In this document: piece after piece, positions 49,754 to 51,385 of the stretch
Position numbering within the stretch: the stretch's first letter is position 1
Layout of the letters: each line of letters begins with the position of its first letter
Origin: Acidimicrobiia bacterium
GTDB taxonomy: Bacteria > Actinomycetota > Acidimicrobiia > Acidimicrobiales > Poriferisodalaceae
Assembly (NCBI GenBank): GCA_012960315.1
Contig: DUBN01000091.1
Span: 1-51,385 of the forward strand
Length of the DNA: 51,385 bases
Direction of reading: 5' to 3'
Notes under the pieces: generated by a model
Databases searched by the model: none
What the model was told of the DNA's origin: nothing
What the model saw: the letters and a program-made list of their open reading frames with translations, nothing else
Translations under genes and position numbers: made by a program

Positions 49754-51004
49754 ATGCAGCCAACCTATTCAGATGATGTTGAGGTCTACCGGGGCAAGAT
49801 CCAGGAATTCATCACGGAACATTTGCCCGCCAACTGGGAAGGCATCGGGTCGCTAACTGGAAATGCCAAAGCCGAGTTCGTTGGTGAGTGGCGGAAAATT
49901 CTCGGCGAAAATCACTTACTGGCGACGATGTGGCCCACTGAATACGGGGGCCCCGGACTGACAGTTAACGAAAATGTGATTATCGCGGAAGAATTCACCA
50001 AGGCCGGATTGCCAACCGGTGGTTCGAACGACGGTTTCGGGATCGGCATGGTCGGCAACACCCTGATCGAATGGGGAACCGAAGAGCAAAAGAAGCACCA
50101 CCTTCCCCGAATCCTGGGTGGAGAAGATCTTTGGTGCCAGGGGTATTCAGAACCAGGAGCAGGTTCCGACCTAGCCAACCTTGGATTCCGGGCAGAGCTT
50201 GATGGTGACGAATGGGTTCTGAACGGACAAAAAATCTGGACATCAAGCGGACATTTAGCGAATTGGATTTTCGTTCTTGGTCGAACTGCCCCCGAGCACG
50301 CGAAACACCAAGGCATCACTTTCTTTCTGTGCCCGATGGACCAAGAAGGAGTCGAGGTTCGACCGATCGTAAATATCGCAGGTCATAGCCATTTCAACGA
50401 AGTCTTCTTCTCAAATGCGAGAGTGCCCAAGGAGAACGTTGTTGGCCAGGTAAACGGTGGATGGGCTGTAGCGATGACTCTGTTGGGTTACGAGCGTGGT
50501 TTTGGCGCGACGACGACTTACTTTCGTTATCGAGCTGAACTAGATCGCTTGGTCGAGATGGCCCAACAACGCGGTCGGACAGAGGAGGCAACTATCCGCC
50601 AGCGGTTGGCCTGGTGTCATAGCAAAGTAGAAATCATGCGGTGGCTTGGACAGCAAGTCCTCACTTCTTTCTTGAATGGCGAACCGCCTGGACCGAAGAG
50701 TTCGATTGGCAAGCTCAACTGGAGTGAATACCACCGAGAGGTCACTGAACTGTCACTCGACATTCTTGGTGCCGACGCAATGGTGGTGGATGGCGACGAT
50801 GCTTTAGCTGCGGGTTTAGGAGCCGCCGATGCGGGCACCCCGAACACGACTTCAGCCTGGATCAATAGCTTCCTCTCTGCGAGATCTGGAACGATCTACG
50901 CCGGTACTAGCCAAGTGCAACGCAATATTATCGGCGAACGGATTTTGGGTTTGCCCAAAGAACCGCGAGCCGATGAAGGGCCTTGGAACGAAACGCCTCG
51001 CTGA
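49754..51004 (+). CDS. Acyl-CoA dehydrogenase (FadE-like)
   Basis: This 416-residue flavoenzyme has WCQGYSEPGAGSDLANLGF and WVLNGQKIWTSSGHLANWIFV in the middle domain, then VAMTLLGYERGF. At the C-terminus SGTIYAGTSQVQRNIIGERILGLPKEP is the usual ending. The start ATG 49754 follows the predicted selenoprotein by 34 bp on the same strand, so they are probably co-transcribed. The uridine kinase follows at once. Chain specificity is unknown. Confidence 0.93.
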   Translation: MQPTYSDDVEVYRGKIQEFITEHLPANWEGIGSLTGNAKAEFVGEWRKILGENHLLATMWPTEYGGPGLTVNENVIIAEEFTKAGLPTGGSNDGFGIGMVGNTLIEWGTEEQKKHHLPRILGGEDLWCQGYSEPGAGSDLANLGFRAELDGDEWVLNGQKIWTSSGHLANWIFVLGRTAPEHAKHQGITFFLCPMDQEGVEVRPIVNIAGHSHFNEVFFSNARVPKENVVGQVNGGWAVAMTLLGYERGFGATTTYFRYRAELDRLVEMAQQRGRTEEATIRQRLAWCHSKVEIMRWLGQQVLTSFLNGEPPGPKSSIGKLNWSEYHREVTELSLDILGADAMVVDGDDALAAGLGAADAGTPNTTSAWINSFLSARSGTIYAGTSQVQRNIIGERILGLPKEPRADEGPWNETPR

Positions 51005-51005
51005 G

Positions 51006-51385
51006 GTGTTAGTTGGTCTTTGTGGTGGATCATGTGCCGGCAAGACAACATTGGCGCGGGCTCTTTTAGTCGAACGGCCCGATGCCACACTGCTCGAATT
51101 TGATGACTATTACCATGACCTCTCGGCCATTTCAGTCGAAGAGCGAGCAAAGGTTAACTACGACCATCCCGACGCCCTAGACATTCAACTCTTGCTGACC
51201 CACATGGATGAGTTAGCCGCGGGACGTGCAGTGGACGTGCCTGACTACGATTTCGCCACCCACACTCGACCTGGCGGCCTACATCGTGTGGAGGCCTCAT
51301 CACTCGTGATCGTTGACGGCCTATTGCTGTTAGCACTTGTTGAATGTCGAGAACGACTAGATCTCAAAGTCTTTGTGGATGCTCC
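51006..51385 (+). CDS. udk: Uridine kinase, 3' end beyond window
   Basis: This P-loop kinase phosphorylates uridine/cytidine to the monophosphate in pyrimidine salvage. The visible 126 residues show the Walker A motif GLCGGSCAGKTTLA, EFDDYYHDL, the NYDHPDALD segment typical of uridine kinases, and VPDYDFATHTR. The frame runs off the right edge. The start is GTG 51006, two bases after the previous stop; an in-frame ATG at 50973 would overlap the acyl-CoA dehydrogenase. Related phosphoribulokinase-family enzymes share the fold, but the NYDHPDALD run favours Udk. Confidence 0.9.
   Translation, partial: MLVGLCGGSCAGKTTLARALLVERPDATLLEFDDYYHDLSAISVEERAKVNYDHPDALDIQLLLTHMDELAAGRAVDVPDYDFATHTRPGGLHRVEASSLVIVDGLLLLALVECRERLDLKVFVDA

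Overview
The window looks like chromosomal DNA of a free-living, aerobic actinobacterium, probably a marine or freshwater member of the Acidimicrobiia. This is an inference. It rests on moderate GC by eye, frequent GTG/TTG starts, a TIGR03086-type mycothiol-enzyme relative, an F420-type luciferase-like oxidoreductase, a CxxHxxC ferredoxin, and an unusually dense set of acyl-CoA enzymes. I see no rRNA, tRNA, insertion sequence, phage gene, CRISPR array or recognisable transcription factor. Genes are tightly packed, with many 1-4 bp overlaps, and the longest gap is about 340 bp.

Layout, left to right. (1) 1-3456, minus: a luciferase-like monooxygenase and a tandem-domain CaiB/BaiF CoA-transferase that runs off the left edge. 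(2) 3.8-10 kb: PhyH-type dioxygenase, small membrane protein, LLM oxidoreductase, HisC-like aminotransferase, aldehyde dehydrogenase and aromatic-amino-acid-type decarboxylase. (3) 10-16.5 kb: SDR, cupin, a frameshifted methyltransferase, Lin0512 protein, NTF2-like protein, aminoglycoside-phosphotransferase-like protein, ung, a hypothetical gene, a ridA-like pseudogene and a flavodoxin-like protein. (4) 16.5-22.3 kb: a catabolic block of D-aminoacylase-like amidohydrolase, PEP mutase/ICL-like protein and CoA-transferase, facing a hydroxyacid dehydrogenase/hydratase pair. (5) 22.4-29.4 kb: beta-oxidation genes, including a coupled pair of acyl-CoA dehydrogenase subunits and a betainyl-CoA thioesterase candidate. 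(6) 29.5-34.8 kb: MFS exporter, divergent dihydropteroate-synthase homologue, molybdopterin oxidoreductase, DinB-like protein and ferredoxin. (7) 34.9-38 kb: a gamma-butyrobetaine/carnitine catabolic operon. (8) 38-51.4 kb: methyltransferase, FadD, class II aldolase, second tandem CoA-transferase, SDR, MetY, hydrolase, HadAB-like dehydratase pair, two acyl-CoA dehydrogenases flanking a predicted selenoprotein, and the start of uridine kinase.

The most striking observation is at 49114-49719. The DsbA/FrnE-family reading frame continues upstream of its apparent start through one in-frame TGA, which sits exactly where the first cysteine of the CPWC motif belongs (U-P-W-C). A GC-rich hairpin lies 21-26 nt downstream, as a bacterial SECIS would. 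I predict a selenoprotein.

A second coherent system is a four-step route from gamma-butyrobetaine through L-carnitine and 3-dehydrocarnitine to betainyl-CoA and glycine betaine. Three genes form one operon (34859-38010) and the candidate thioesterase lies about 7 kb away. Two broken genes are recorded: a ridA-like pseudogene (frameshift plus nonsense codon) and a methyltransferase whose true N-terminus lies in another frame. Both tandem CoA-transferases have lost the catalytic aspartate of their N-terminal half and kept it in the C-terminal half.
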